Origin: Symsagittifera roscoffensis
Taxonomy: Eukaryota > Xenacoelomorpha > Acoela > Convolutidae
Assembly: GCF_963678635.1 (NCBI RefSeq)
Contig: NC_087063.1
Location: forward strand, 55,085,504-55,149,503
DNA: 64,000 bases
Direction: 5' to 3'
Below are positions 1 through 9,941 of this stretch, in pieces (the first letter of the stretch is position 1; the number at the start of each line of letters is the position of its first letter). The notes under the pieces were generated by a model that saw only the letters and a program-made list of their open reading frames with translations, did not search any database and was not told the DNA's origin. A program made the translations under genes and the position numbers.

Positions 1-637
1 CCTGATACGAGCAGTCTTGTATTTATTTGTACAACAAATCTTAATAAATGGATAGGATCGAATTTGAAGGGATGACATTTGATAATATTGAGCACACCTT
101 TTATAATATTGAGCTTTCATTGACACATAAGTTTTCCGATGTTTCATAAAACAAACTATTGTTTAATCAGTAAAAAACACACCATTTGTAAAACATTTTT
201 CAGTTTTGAGAAAGAAAACCTAATTGTGAGAAAAACTGATCTGTACATTTGAGCTTTTCTCTGTCCGGATTTCTATACATAAGGCTGTTATCAAACCAAG
301 CTCGGGTGTTTTGATAGTTATTAAGTTTCCGTTTAAACAGCTTCTATTTAAAAAAGCTCAAAAAACTTTAACCAAAACTCTTATTTCTACAGTTTTTGGA
401 GCCAACAATTGGGGCAAAATACAGTGGCAATTATTTAAACATGAGGCAGAGAGCTCACGCAAATATTTCTTCTTTGTTTTCTTATTTAACGGTGAATAAA
501 GGTTTCGCAAAACAATAAAGTCAATTGAAATGTGCGTCTAAAACATTGCGACAAATTAAATTGGGCATTGGAGGCGTGGTGGAACAAGATTGTACTGCGT
601 TACAAAACCGGACGTATTCGTTTTAATACAAAACTCG

Positions 638-1057
638 GGTGGCGTCCCTCATGCTCGAAGGACTAAATGCTTGAAATTAATGTTAGCTTACTTTCAGCCA
701 ATCAGAATTAAGTATTCAAAATCTCAAAGTAAATCACGAGAATTTCAAAGTAAGAAAATAAATACAGGCCATTAGTGTTAATATTGATCGATTAGATAAT
801 AAGCAGATAAGTTTTCAAGACTGAAAATTCTCATGATTTTTAAATCATTAATCTCGAAAATTATCTGAACAGTAATGCAGTTGTAACCCGCAGTTTGTAA
901 TTTTTTTGATTATTTTCCACTAATTTAATACATTTTCTGTTAATTTTGACTTCGATTTTGTGAGAAAGGCAGTTAGCCAATAGAAATGCTTAGCGATTTT
1001 GATTGGTTGAAATTTTTCAGGCATTCGGTCCTTCAAGCATGAGAACCCTCCCCCATT
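638..1057. mobile_element. MITE-like element, ~420 bp, locus 1
   Basis: The element has imperfect terminal inverted repeats: one end reads CCCTCATGCTCGAAGGAC and the other, on the opposite strand, CTCATGCTTGAAGGACC. The homology continues inward through a CAATC-containing stretch for about 60 bp. It is flanked by a 5-bp direct repeat ACTCG (633-637 and 1058-1062), consistent with a target-site duplication. Two further loci of the same family lie in the palindrome arms. There is no coding capacity, so it is presumably mobilised by a transposase encoded elsewhere. Confidence 0.75.
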
Positions 1058-1460
1058 ACTCGTTTTATTTATAGTATATTAAGTTCGTATGTTTTTGTCC
1101 ATTTGCTTGACGCTTTATTCTGCCGATTTATTTGACGCATTAAATGTCCAGAAGATTTGAAAAATACTGAAAAAAAATAAGAAACAAAAATTTTTTTGTT
1201 TCTGCCCTTGTGGTTTGTAATTTTCATCATCTGCACATTTTGAAACAATCAAACTTGTTGACATGTTAGCCATGTGTTTCCAATTGATGAAAACAATTGT
1301 TTTTATAAGCGCATTGTTATAATTGTATGTATTTCAGTGTTGATTTAAATTAACCGGGCGCAACAAACAGCATTTGAAACTTCAAATGCGTTTTCTCAAC
1401 TGGGTTTAAGTTTAGACAAAAAACGAAGAAGACAAATAGCGCTTAAATTTTCACCAGAAC

Positions 1461-1924
1461 TAATATGGTGTTTTTCCCCGAATTTTTTATCTAAATTTTA
1501 CCTCAAAAATGGGTCATTTTGGCTTTTTTTAATTAATCAAAAATAACCTTGAACGAATAAGTTAAATGATTAGAAAACTATAATAAAAGAAGCTTTTTAC
1601 TTAGCCCAACAACTATCTAGAGTAATAATTTTTCAAAAATCTACATAGGAGAATCGATTTTTGATTAAAAGGTTCTTTTTTCTATATAAAAACCAAACCC
1701 TCTGACTAGAAACAGATTTCCAACGTTTTACGCAAAATTTTGAAAGGTTTACCCTTCCATAACCTTGTTGGAACTGTAAAATGCTTCTTCTGAAATAATT
1801 CTATCAATACTCAACGAAGTTTTTTCAGCGTAATTTTTAAATAATTATAAAAGGCCAAAATGATCAATTTTTAGGGTAAAATTTTTGTTAAGATTTTTGG
1901 AAAAACAATTTTTTCACCATATTA
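1461..1924. mobile_element. Foldback (long-TIR) element, 464 bp
   Basis: The outer ends TAATATGGTG (1461-1470) and CACCATATTA (1915-1924) are exact inverted repeats. The complementarity continues imperfectly inward for about 160 bp per side: for example AAATGGGTCATTTTGGC near 1507 against GGCCAAAATGATCAATTTTT near 1853. Almost the whole unit could fold into one long hairpin. It has no open frame and looks like a non-autonomous MITE of a family unrelated to the 420-bp one. Confidence 0.65.
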
Positions 1925-4273
1925 ATTATTGTAAAAATCTGAGCAACTTTCGTATTCTCCCATTTTTCTAAAGCAGCCGAAAACCATTTCCAAGACCCTT
2001 TACTTATTTGGAAATCTAATTGCAAGTTTCAGCAATATTTTAGATAAGAAAAGTGTCGATATTTTGCCAAATAAATAATTAATCATTTAATTGATAACCT
2101 ATGAGGTTTTTGTGACAAGATAATTTCCTAAACTTTATTTGTGTATTTTTTGCATACCAGATATTTCAATTTGATTTTGATTAGATATATTGATCGATTT
2201 GATCCAGATATTCCGAGCCTTTCAATTTGATATTTCGAAGGTCCGTGCCTCATATAGAGAAATGAAAACAAACACAGAAACCTAATCGGCCAAATTTTAA
2301 AAAATAAAAGCTGCAAAAAGCAGTCAAGACACTATAAAAAATGTTCAGACATCCTGCTTTCTCTGCTATTGATACACTACGAGGCCAAACTGTGCACTTG
2401 ATTGGTGCAATTTTTGGTCTGTGTAGTTCGCTGGAATCAAGAGAAAAGTCTTTAAGCAGGTTTTGTCGGCACAATCAAAGGAAACAAAAATCAAGAAAAA
2501 ATCAAAGAGTTTGTTTTCCGTTAGCAATGGTTTCTGCTTATTGCGGTTTCCGCAAGCAATTAACAAAATACACTGTTAGGCCCCTTATTGTAGTTAATTA
2601 ATAATCAACAAATAATAATCATCATTTTTTTTTCTAATCGAGTCATATTTTTCATAGATAACTTTCAATTAGCCATTGAATAACTATTGACTCAGTGACA
2701 AATCATTGATGTTTCAAAATTGAAATAGTGCTTGGAGGTTTCAGTTTTTTTTGTTTATTCTTGAGTGGATGGATGTGTTTTGCAATCAAGGTATACCTGC
2801 AAGAGTTAAAAATAATTTAGTGTCATTTTGGTACCAGTCTCACTAAAATAGAGAAAACAACAATTATAATGAAAAAAGATTCTTTGAAAACAAATTACAA
2901 TCAATTATTATACATTTAAATCAATTATAATGAAATATCAATCCATCAATTTTTCGATACAATTATAATCGTTTATAATCGATTATTTTTGTCAATTTCT
3001 AGCTTGATTTTTTTAAGCGAACAAAATCATTAAAATTTTTTTCGTTTTGCCATTTTGTCTTCAACCTGGCATCTGAATTGATTAGATTTTGTGCCTTTTG
3101 TAGACTTAGTATATGTGAAAAGTGGAAGAAAAAATGTTTTTTTATTGCAGTTTTTTAATCAATTCAAATTTATAACGTTATTTTTTCTCTTCTCGATTAA
3201 AATTAACTCATGATGCGCATTTCATTTTTTAACCACTGAAATATCAGCAAATGTTTTTAATTTCTTGGTTCTTAGATGACTTATTTTTCACCTACCACCG
3301 GAACCTTTCAATTAAAATGAAGGGATCCCTATGAAATTTTTCTCTCGTGGTATAATTTTGTGTTCAGATGAAATACAATAGTTTGACTAAACATTTTGTT
3401 TTTAAAGATTTTGTTATTGATAGAAAAACAATAACCTACAGGGTATAAACAAAACATTTTATTTTAACTGGCTAAAAAAAATTTTCACACGGAACTTTGG
3501 CATGTATACTCAATTATAGTTGTCAAAAAATTAATAAAATATTCCGTTATAATTAACTGCTTAAGCCCAAACTTAGATGCGGATGTGCTTTTCATGCAAA
3601 ATGTCAGGTTGAAAATTGAACATAACGAAAGTATAGGAGTCACTGAGAAGGAGATTCATTGAAGCGAAACTGGTTTTTTAACAAGGTTTTCAAACACTTC
3701 CGGAACTTTCTTAAAATAAAACTTTTCATATAAGTGTTTGAACGAGTGATATGTAATTTCGACAGATTTTGTTTTCCTACTGCGGGAACCCTGCGATAAT
3801 AGGACCCTAAATGGATTCCCCAGAAAATAAAGGTTTGTGATAAACATTTCCCCTCTACGGAATTTAGCTCACAGGTGGATCTTTTCAAAAAAAAAATTCC
3901 ATTCAATCTTTGAAACAAAATCAAAAATTCAAAGAACAAGAAAAAACTTTAATGATCAAATCAAATAAATGAGTTTCATCAGTTCAGCTGGTTTTTTTGC
4001 CATTAATTAATCAATAACCATCGGTAAGTGGCAGTTTTCAATCGATGAAGCAACCATCGATGTACTTCTACGATCATGCACTGATTATAAATGGGTGATC
4101 AACTCGGGTAGGGAATAGCCGCGAATATCAAAAACCTGAAAAGTAGTGACCAATTTTTAAGAGTTAGTGGCGAAACTCTAAATACTATTTTGACCCAAGA
4201 ATCTGACCATATGACAAAAAAATTTGAACTGGGTCAAACAAAGTCGAACATTTTTTTTTGTTGGGCCAAGAAT

Positions 4274-4375
4274 GTCGAAAAATACCAAAATTCAGTCAAG
4301 AAAAGTTGAAACATACCGCAATTCATTCGAGAAAAGCGAGACATACCGATTTTTGGTCGAGAAAGTCGAGACATA
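4274..4375. repeat. Short tandem repeat, ~30-bp unit
   Basis: There are about four degenerate head-to-tail units built around GTCGAGAAA, a GTCGARACATACC-like core and a variable AATTC/TTTTGG spacer. The units start near 4274, 4305, 4335 and 4364. No gene overlaps it. Confidence 0.5.
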
Positions 4376-4989
4376 AATTGAGCACCTCGACAGCGGTAGT
4401 GCTCTTAAAATGATCTCAAAAGAACGCCATCGGACGATGACACTACTTGTTATGCGGTGTCCTAATTGTTGAGGCATACCGATTTCCATTCTTATTGTAA
4501 GCCTGGTTTCTTTTGTCGAGTTTTTTGTGTTGAACTTATTGGAAAAACTGGCTTTGCGAGTAAAATGGATTCCAGAAGGAATTGCTTTAGAAAACAGCTG
4601 AGCCCATTTTGATAGAGCTGGATTTCAATAGTCAAATTTAAGGCAGGATATGATGATTAAAAAATGTTTTTTTTTTCAATTGCAAGGTGTCTGCCCAATC
4701 CCGACCGAAAGTCTGCAGCTATTGCATTTTGATAGCGTAAATTTAGATTTCATACTGTGGTTTAAAATTGGGTCAGCTTTGGTCAACTTAAAGATGCAAG
4801 CAGTGGACCAGTGTCATAAAATAACCAACATGACCTCTTAACACTCATTACTTGTTTTTTTTTCAGTAACTTAGCGCATTGAAAACTCGTGGTGCATTCA
4901 ATCTTCAATTTATTGTCTTAAATTGTTTCGGAATTAAAAATCACCAGGGGTTTCTGAAAATTTCTCGAAAAAATTTTTTTTAGTAAATT

Positions 4990-5370
4990 TATAGTCGCAA
5001 GGCTAGTTTGTCGTAATTTTCCTTTATGTTGCTCTTGTTTTCAGATTTATTTTCTTTTTTAGGCCTCAGTTTTTAGCCTTAAGTTTTTTTCAAAAAATTC
5101 TGCATTTCTTTTTGATGATTTTAAATCATATCATTGTCACAATGCGCTATTGTTTTCTCTTGTTTTAAAAATATATTAATTTTTATGCCTCAATTTAACG
5201 ACTTTGATTGTTTTTGAACTGGTGTTGATCAAAAACTTTTAATTAAAATTTGCCAAAACCAATTTTGGTTTTGATGAATTTTATTGAGATCATGGTCGCA
5301 ATGCACCTTTTCTGTCGCTCTCGTTTTTTTTTTTAAAAATGATTGCATGTTTATGCCTCAATTTATTGTC
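4990..5370. repeat. Degenerate ~150-bp tandem repeat
   Basis: Three diverged units contain GTCGCAA or GTCACAATGC, then a CTCTTGTTTT-type T-rich tract, then GCCTCA(A/G)TTT. They begin near 4994, 5136 and 5294. The similarity is imperfect and was judged by eye. Confidence 0.35.
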
Positions 5371-5948
5371 TCAGATTGTATTAGAACTAACAACCATCAG
5401 CAAAAAAATGAGCATAGATTATTCATGCTGAGTGCTCTTGGGTTTTTTTTGTTTAGATTTCGATTCTAAATACAAAAATTCTTAATAAAAAAATGAACCA
5501 TGTTTGTAAATAGTTTTTGGGGGGTATTCTTTGGATACAAAAATTGATTTTATTGCAACTAAATGGCAGAAAAGATAATTTTTCTTGGGATTACTTTTTG
5601 AGATTTAAAAAATTATTTTGAGATTGTATGGAGAATAATATATTTTGGTGCTTTCCTGTTATAGTTTTTTTATAGTTAATTTATAGTTGCCTAAATTGAT
5701 TGCACATAATCAATTAAATTTGCAACATTTTTGGCAAGATTTTCTCAACATAATCTACTTTTATTCGAGAAACTTCGGTGCGGGGGTCATTTGTTGTCAA
5801 CCATCAAAATTTCGATTTTTTCGCTAGTATTGTTGTTTTGAGCTCAAACTGAAATAGATATTTAACCTGTGATCTTTACGAAGTTACGGAGTTATAAGGT
5901 TGTCGATTTGGCCAATTGGGGACAATTACGGGCGATACCTATTTTATA

Positions 5949-5990
5949 TTAACGCGCGATATATTTTAACGCGCGATGTATAATAACGCG
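5949..5990. repeat. TAACGCG micro-repeat
   Basis: Three copies of TAACGCG, two of them extended to TAACGCGCGAT, occur within about 42 bp of otherwise CpG-poor DNA. No function can be assigned. Confidence 0.5.
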
Positions 5991-6529
5991 GAAGAAGAGA
6001 TTTGGTCCCTCCTAGAAATAATTCTTCATTGAAATCAGGCGTTCCATTTGGTTTTTTCAATACTTCGCTATATGCAAAACAAATTGCTTTCTACTTTAAA
6101 TATCGAGTGGGGAGATTTTTTGAAAACAAAAAAAAAATTTATATATTTTTTCATGTCACCCATATTAAAAGCCGCTCATAATCTTAAAGCAATCACTACC
6201 TAATAGACTTTGAAAACGGAGTTGGAACTTTCCTTGTTTCACCCTGATACGAGAAATCTTGCTTATACAAGCATTTCAAACCCTAATAAAAACTCTTTTT
6301 TTGGCATAGAAGATTTTTTCAAGTTACGAAGAAGCGTAAGGAGTTCCAAGAGACCAGTTTACGCAGATTTTTTCCTTATTTTGGGTAGACTTGTGAGCAG
6401 ATATCTCAAATTGTAAGAAGCACAAAGTATAAAGAGGTATCTTGCAATTGCTTGAATAATAATCGTCGAAACTCCTACTTTGGTTGAAAATGTTATTTTC
6501 TCGTTGATGCTAAGATAAAATCAATCTTT

Positions 6530-6745
6530 TTGTTGACTTTCCGAGTAATTGCAATAAATTTCCAACAAGTGCTGGCTATTCCAAGCGCCGAAAATTTTGT
6601 GAGAGGTTGCTTAGACATATTGAATGTGCCACAGAATGTAACAATGTCTGTTCTTTTATGTTTTCTGCAGTTTTGTCGGCTAAATCACAGATCAACTTCA
6701 ATTCGTTTCTCTGCACTCTGTTTTCTGTGTGCCTACTTTTTGTAG
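6530..6745 (+). other. Unrecognised short open frame, mirrored in the right arm
   Basis: This frame holds a hydrophobic 71-residue peptide with the segment IPSAENFVRGCLDILNVPQ. The mirrored frame at 51818-52003 differs at several residues. A PSAE-FV pattern is vaguely like the C-terminal part of short-chain dehydrogenases of the HSD17B12/let-767 type, so it might be an exon or a decayed one. There is no convincing splice context, and the two copies are not better conserved than neighbouring non-coding DNA. Confidence 0.15.
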
Positions 6746-6784
6746 ACTGCGTAACAGGAAGTTACTGTCCTGCATGATAGGATG

Positions 6785-7427
6785 GGGCTAGGTCTTTAAC
6801 CAGACCGACCTTTTACCAGACCACAATGCAAGAAATCAATTAAAGTAAGTTAAAGTTAGTGGAAGTTTTGATAAGGAAGCGGCTAGAACAAACAAAACTT
6901 CGTTGATATATCGTGACTTCATTGTCTTTAACCAGACTAAACGGCGTCATTACATCTGCCAATCAAATTTATTTTTCGAGTCTGGTAAAAGGTCCAAGTT
7001 ATAACTTTTCTGGTAAAAGGTCGGTCTGAGTGGCCAGTCAATAAGCAGAATGGTCTAAGAGCAGAATAGGTCCAAGTGCAGAAAAACAGAAAAATATCAA
7101 ACTTTATAAGCTAATTGGTGAGTTAAGTATGAGAACTGTCAGTATTACCAAAGAAGCAATAGTTTATGCACAATTTGAATATTTTAATCGAGATTTTTTC
7201 AGATTCATTTTAAAATAAGTTGATAAAATTATTCAATTCATGCATATTATATTCATTTTTTTGGTATTATTGACGATTATAACAGGTGTTTTATCAATTA
7301 GCCGAAACAAATCATAAAACGATTATATATTTTTCTGTTATTCTGCTCTTGGACCCACTGTACTCTTAGACTTAGACCTTTCTGCTTTTTGCTCCGCCTC
7401 CGGCGGTCTGGTAAAAGGTCGGTCCCC
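6785..7427. mobile_element. GGTC-rich nested foldback element, left arm
   Basis: GACCGACCTTTTACCAGACC near 6803-6822 is inverted as GGTCTGGTAAAAGGTCGGTC at 7405-7424. Two more internal copies of TCTGGTAAAAGGTC lie near 6980 and 7010. An inner pair built on AAGCAGAA-GGTCTAAGAGCAGAA (7042 onward) and its complement (7325-7395) forms a second, nested foldback. There is no open frame. The mirrored copy is at 51150-51787. Confidence 0.65.
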
Positions 7428-7453
7428 TTTAAGTGTGTGTGATATAACATTAA

Positions 7454-7877
7454 TGGGGAGGGTTCTCATGCTTGAAGGAACGAAAGCTTTTAAAGTTCTA
7501 ACCAATCAAAATCGTTAGGGCGTTTCTATTGGCTAAATGCCTTTCTCACTAAAACGAAGTCAATATTAACAGAAAATGTATTAAATTAGTGGAAAATAAT
7601 CAAAAATATTACAAATAGCGGGTTACAACCGCAATAATATTCAGATAATCATCAAGATTAATCAGGTCAAAATCATAAGAATTTTTCAGTCTTGAAAACT
7701 CATCTCCTTAATATCTAATCGGTCAATATTAACACTGATGGCCTGGATTTATTTTATTACTTTGAGATCTTCGCGATTTACTTTGAGATTTTGAATACTT
7801 AATTCTGATTGGCTGAAAGTAAGCTAAAATCAGTTTCAAGCACTCGGTCCTTCAAGCATGAGGGACGTCACCATATT
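7454..7877. mobile_element. MITE-like element, locus 2, left arm
   Basis: This is the same family as 638-1057, in opposite orientation. The ends are TGGGGAGGGTTCTCATGCTT and GAGGGACGTCACCATATT. A 5-bp direct repeat ATTAA flanks it (7449-7453, 7878-7882), and the right-arm copy is flanked by TTAAT on both sides. It therefore inserted before the arms separated. Confidence 0.8.
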
Positions 7878-7929
7878 ATTAAGGTATACACAGAGACGCA
7901 ATTAGAACTATTTTTACTTTTATAAACTA

Positions 7930-8177
7930 CAGGGGGAGGTTTCTCATGCTTGAGGGACCGAATGCTTGAAAAGTTTCAACCAATCAAAATCGCTAAGCGT
8001 TCCTATTGGCTAAATGCCTTTCTCACAAAATCGAAGTCTGCTTATTATCTAATCGGTCAGTGTTAACACAAATGGCCAGGAGACTTTGAGATTTTGAATA
8101 CTTAATTCTGATTGGCTGAAATTAAGCTAAAAAATTTCAAGCATTTAGTCCCTCCAGCATGTACGACGCCAGCACTG
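7930..8177. mobile_element. MITE-like element, locus 3, internally deleted, left arm
   Basis: This 248-bp derivative of the 420-bp family starts CAGGGGGAGG and ends GCCAGCACTG, so the termini read CAG...CTG. It is flanked by AACTA (7925-7929, 8178-8182). The middle ~170 bp present in the other loci is missing. The right-arm copy is 50407-50654, also 248 bp. Confidence 0.8.
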
Positions 8178-8974
8178 AACTAGAAAGTGTCGGTTTCGTG
8201 GGAGAGGGGGTGCGTCCACCGCGCTCATTCTAACTTAGCAGCGTGATTACTACTATCGGACTAAGCCTTCGTTCTGAAACTGGTACACTGATTGCTATTC
8301 TGAATAAAAATAACAAACGAATCAGCAAGTTTTGTCAAAATTATCTCTCAAAGTTGACATGTATTAATAACTATTAAAACACCCATATTTGAAGTACTAA
8401 TTTTAAAGCCCGCTATTTTATGCAAATTTACATTTGATATCAACTATTTTTTACTTCAGAATGTAGAAAAATAGTTTTCTTTTCTTTACCTCAATAGAAT
8501 ATAATGCTGGATTCTTCAATAATTTGATGTCGAACAAATTGCACTTTTCAATTGATGGGCTATTTGAATGCAAAAAAGAAAGACTAAAAATGTTCCCCAT
8601 TATCAAATTGGCAAAAATACTTTATAGTTAACAGATGTTAACAGACAAGTGAACAGAGACACACTACTATAGAACCAATTCAGAGACAAATATAAACTTT
8701 GAATTTAGAGAAATAAAACGAATAAATGATTTTTCTATTTTTTTGGCAGCTAATTCAAAAAAATTTTTTCATTCTGCGCTGAAAAACTTGTTACAGCGAA
8801 TGTATAGCTTTTCGTTTTTGTTTTTTAGTATATAAAACAAGTGCTATACCATAAATAAATGCAATAAATATATCGCAATACTGAGATTATTTTACATTGA
8901 ATTCAATATATACATAACCATCTACACAATACTCCACCCATCCCCCTCCCCTTCCTCAATTCAGCTAATTTGAA
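8178..8974. other. Non-coding, downstream of the synaptotagmin stop
   Basis: AT-rich DNA on the 3' side of the minus-strand synaptotagmin exon; presumably 3' UTR and downstream sequence. It is mirrored in the right arm (49607-50400). I see no other gene. Confidence 0.5.
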
Positions 8975-9148
8975 TTATTTCAGAGGGTGCCATTGTGCCA
9001 CCGGTCTTCGTGGCACCTTGAGCATCTCTCGCCAGTGGTGATTGGCCACTCCAGGTGCACAGATAGCTCCGATGGCCACACTTCCGAATCTCATGCGACT
9101 GCTGTGAGAGCTATGGGGTTCGCAGTCTTCCTCTGACCTCATGTCGTT
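8975..9148 (-). CDS. Synaptotagmin-like protein, last coding exon (left copy)
   Basis: A TTCTAG acceptor precedes a phase-0 exon that ends in TAA at 8975-8977. The exon encodes about 57 residues with FGSVAIG and, at the C terminus, a HW(R)EML..PRRPVAQWHPLK ending. The HW-EML / PRRPVAQWH signature is the characteristic end of a synaptotagmin C2B domain (helix plus WHXL tail), which binds Ca2+/phospholipid or SNAREs in vesicle trafficking. The preceding 16181-16347 exon supplies the polybasic strand. The intron between them contains the 6.5-kb retrotransposon. This exon is identical, base for base, to 49433-49606 in the right arm. Upstream exons (C2A, transmembrane) are not visible, and the synaptotagmin subtype is uncertain. 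Confidence 0.85.
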   Translation of the reverse strand, partial: NDMRSEEDCEPHSSHSSRMRFGSVAIGAICAPGVANHHWREMLKVPRRPVAQWHPLK

Positions 9149-9349
9149 CTAGAATATTCCAGCGTAATTCAGTCAAACTAATTGAGCCTGAAAATATTAA
9201 ATGGTCAGGAACGTTTTTGTCGCAAACGGAAAACTGAAAAGGTGTTTGTTTTTTTTTTGCATTATGGTAAACTAACACATTGCTTAAAACATATTTAATT
9301 GGTCCGCCTTTTCAGTCTGAAAATTTAAAACAGTCATGACGGATTTTTG

Positions 9350-9354
9350 GATAC
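9350..9354. repeat. Target-site duplication GATAC, proximal copy
   Basis: GATAC here and GATAC at 15892-15896 flank the LTR element. The right arm has a single GTATC (49226-49230) in the corresponding uninterrupted sequence, which is the pre-insertion site. Confidence 0.95.
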
Positions 9355-9566
9355 TAATAAAGAGTTAAGATGTACCACTGGTAGCTATTATATCTATCTA
9401 AGTTAAAAGAGAATAAAAGTATTGGTTGAATTAAAACCGACTGTAGTCTAAAAAGAGCAACTAGTGAGTCGAAGTCCACTGGACTTCGTAGAGTTAACAT
9501 TGACTGGTACGTAATTAGATAATAGAGGTCAAGGTTATAACATACTAAAAATACTGAATCACAACA
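9355..9566 (-). repeat. 3' LTR, 212 bp
   Basis: In sense orientation the LTR begins TGTTGTGATT and ends CTCTTTATTA. It contains a perfect palindrome CGAAGTCCA-C-TGGACTTCG at 9470-9488. It differs from the 5' LTR at one position. Confidence 0.95.
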
Positions 9567-9575
9567 TTCCCCAGT
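9567..9575 (-). promoter_or_regulatory. Polypurine tract of the LTR element
   Basis: Directly upstream of the 3' LTR the sense strand reads CACTGGGGAA and then TGTTG. The GGGGAA run is in the expected position for plus-strand priming, although it is short. Confidence 0.6.
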
Positions 9576-9941
9576 GCACAAAAATTAATATCTGCCCGCT
9601 CAACGATGTAGCCAATATCACACATATACTCCATCTCCCCTCGCTCCACCAGGGCCAAAGAAGAAACAAAACGTAACCGCATTTAGCACCAATGGAATTT
9701 TACAGAGAGTAAAAATTACAATGGAGGTAATTATATGGTAATATATACAGGCTACTTACAGGTTTACACAGATATCAACACTGAATGTACAAAATGATAT
9801 GTACAATTGGGGTTATGTAGCATTTGTACAATTAAAACAAACTAACTAACTCACTAACTAGGTAAATAATAAAAAAAAAAGTTCTGGGTATCCAATGGAT
9901 AAAAGCTAAGTCAAATACGTAACATGTCGTGTTACCACAGT
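9567..9941 (-). other. Non-coding 3' region of the LTR element
   Basis: About 375 bp lie between the gag-pol stop and the 3' LTR. They contain two of the repeated CCAATGG words (near 9691 and 9893) and no open frame of note. Confidence 0.6.

Larger units (their letters stand above)
1..6185. other. Left flank, AT-rich, no recognised gene
   Basis: I see no protein-coding exon, tRNA or rRNA here. All open frames are short, lack family motifs and sit in AT-rich low-complexity DNA. The parts I can name are a MITE (638-1057), a foldback element (1461-1924) and three short tandem repeats (4274-4375, 4990-5370, 5949-5990), listed separately. The stretches 1-637, 1058-1460, 1925-4273, 4376-4989 and 5371-6185 show nothing I recognise beyond homopolymer runs and repeated CAATTATAAT-type words near 2860-2990. 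This flank is not homologous to the sequence beyond the other palindrome arm. Confidence 0.6.

Noticed and set aside
2341-2601. 86-codon plus-strand frame containing a TTGCGG-TTT-CCGCAA hairpin
   Set aside because: No family similarity, low-complexity surroundings and no splice or promoter context. The hairpin is short and, unlike the LINE hairpins, has no second copy.
9354-9581. 75-codon minus-strand frame at the 3' LTR
   Set aside because: It lies almost wholly within the 212-bp LTR and has no domain.
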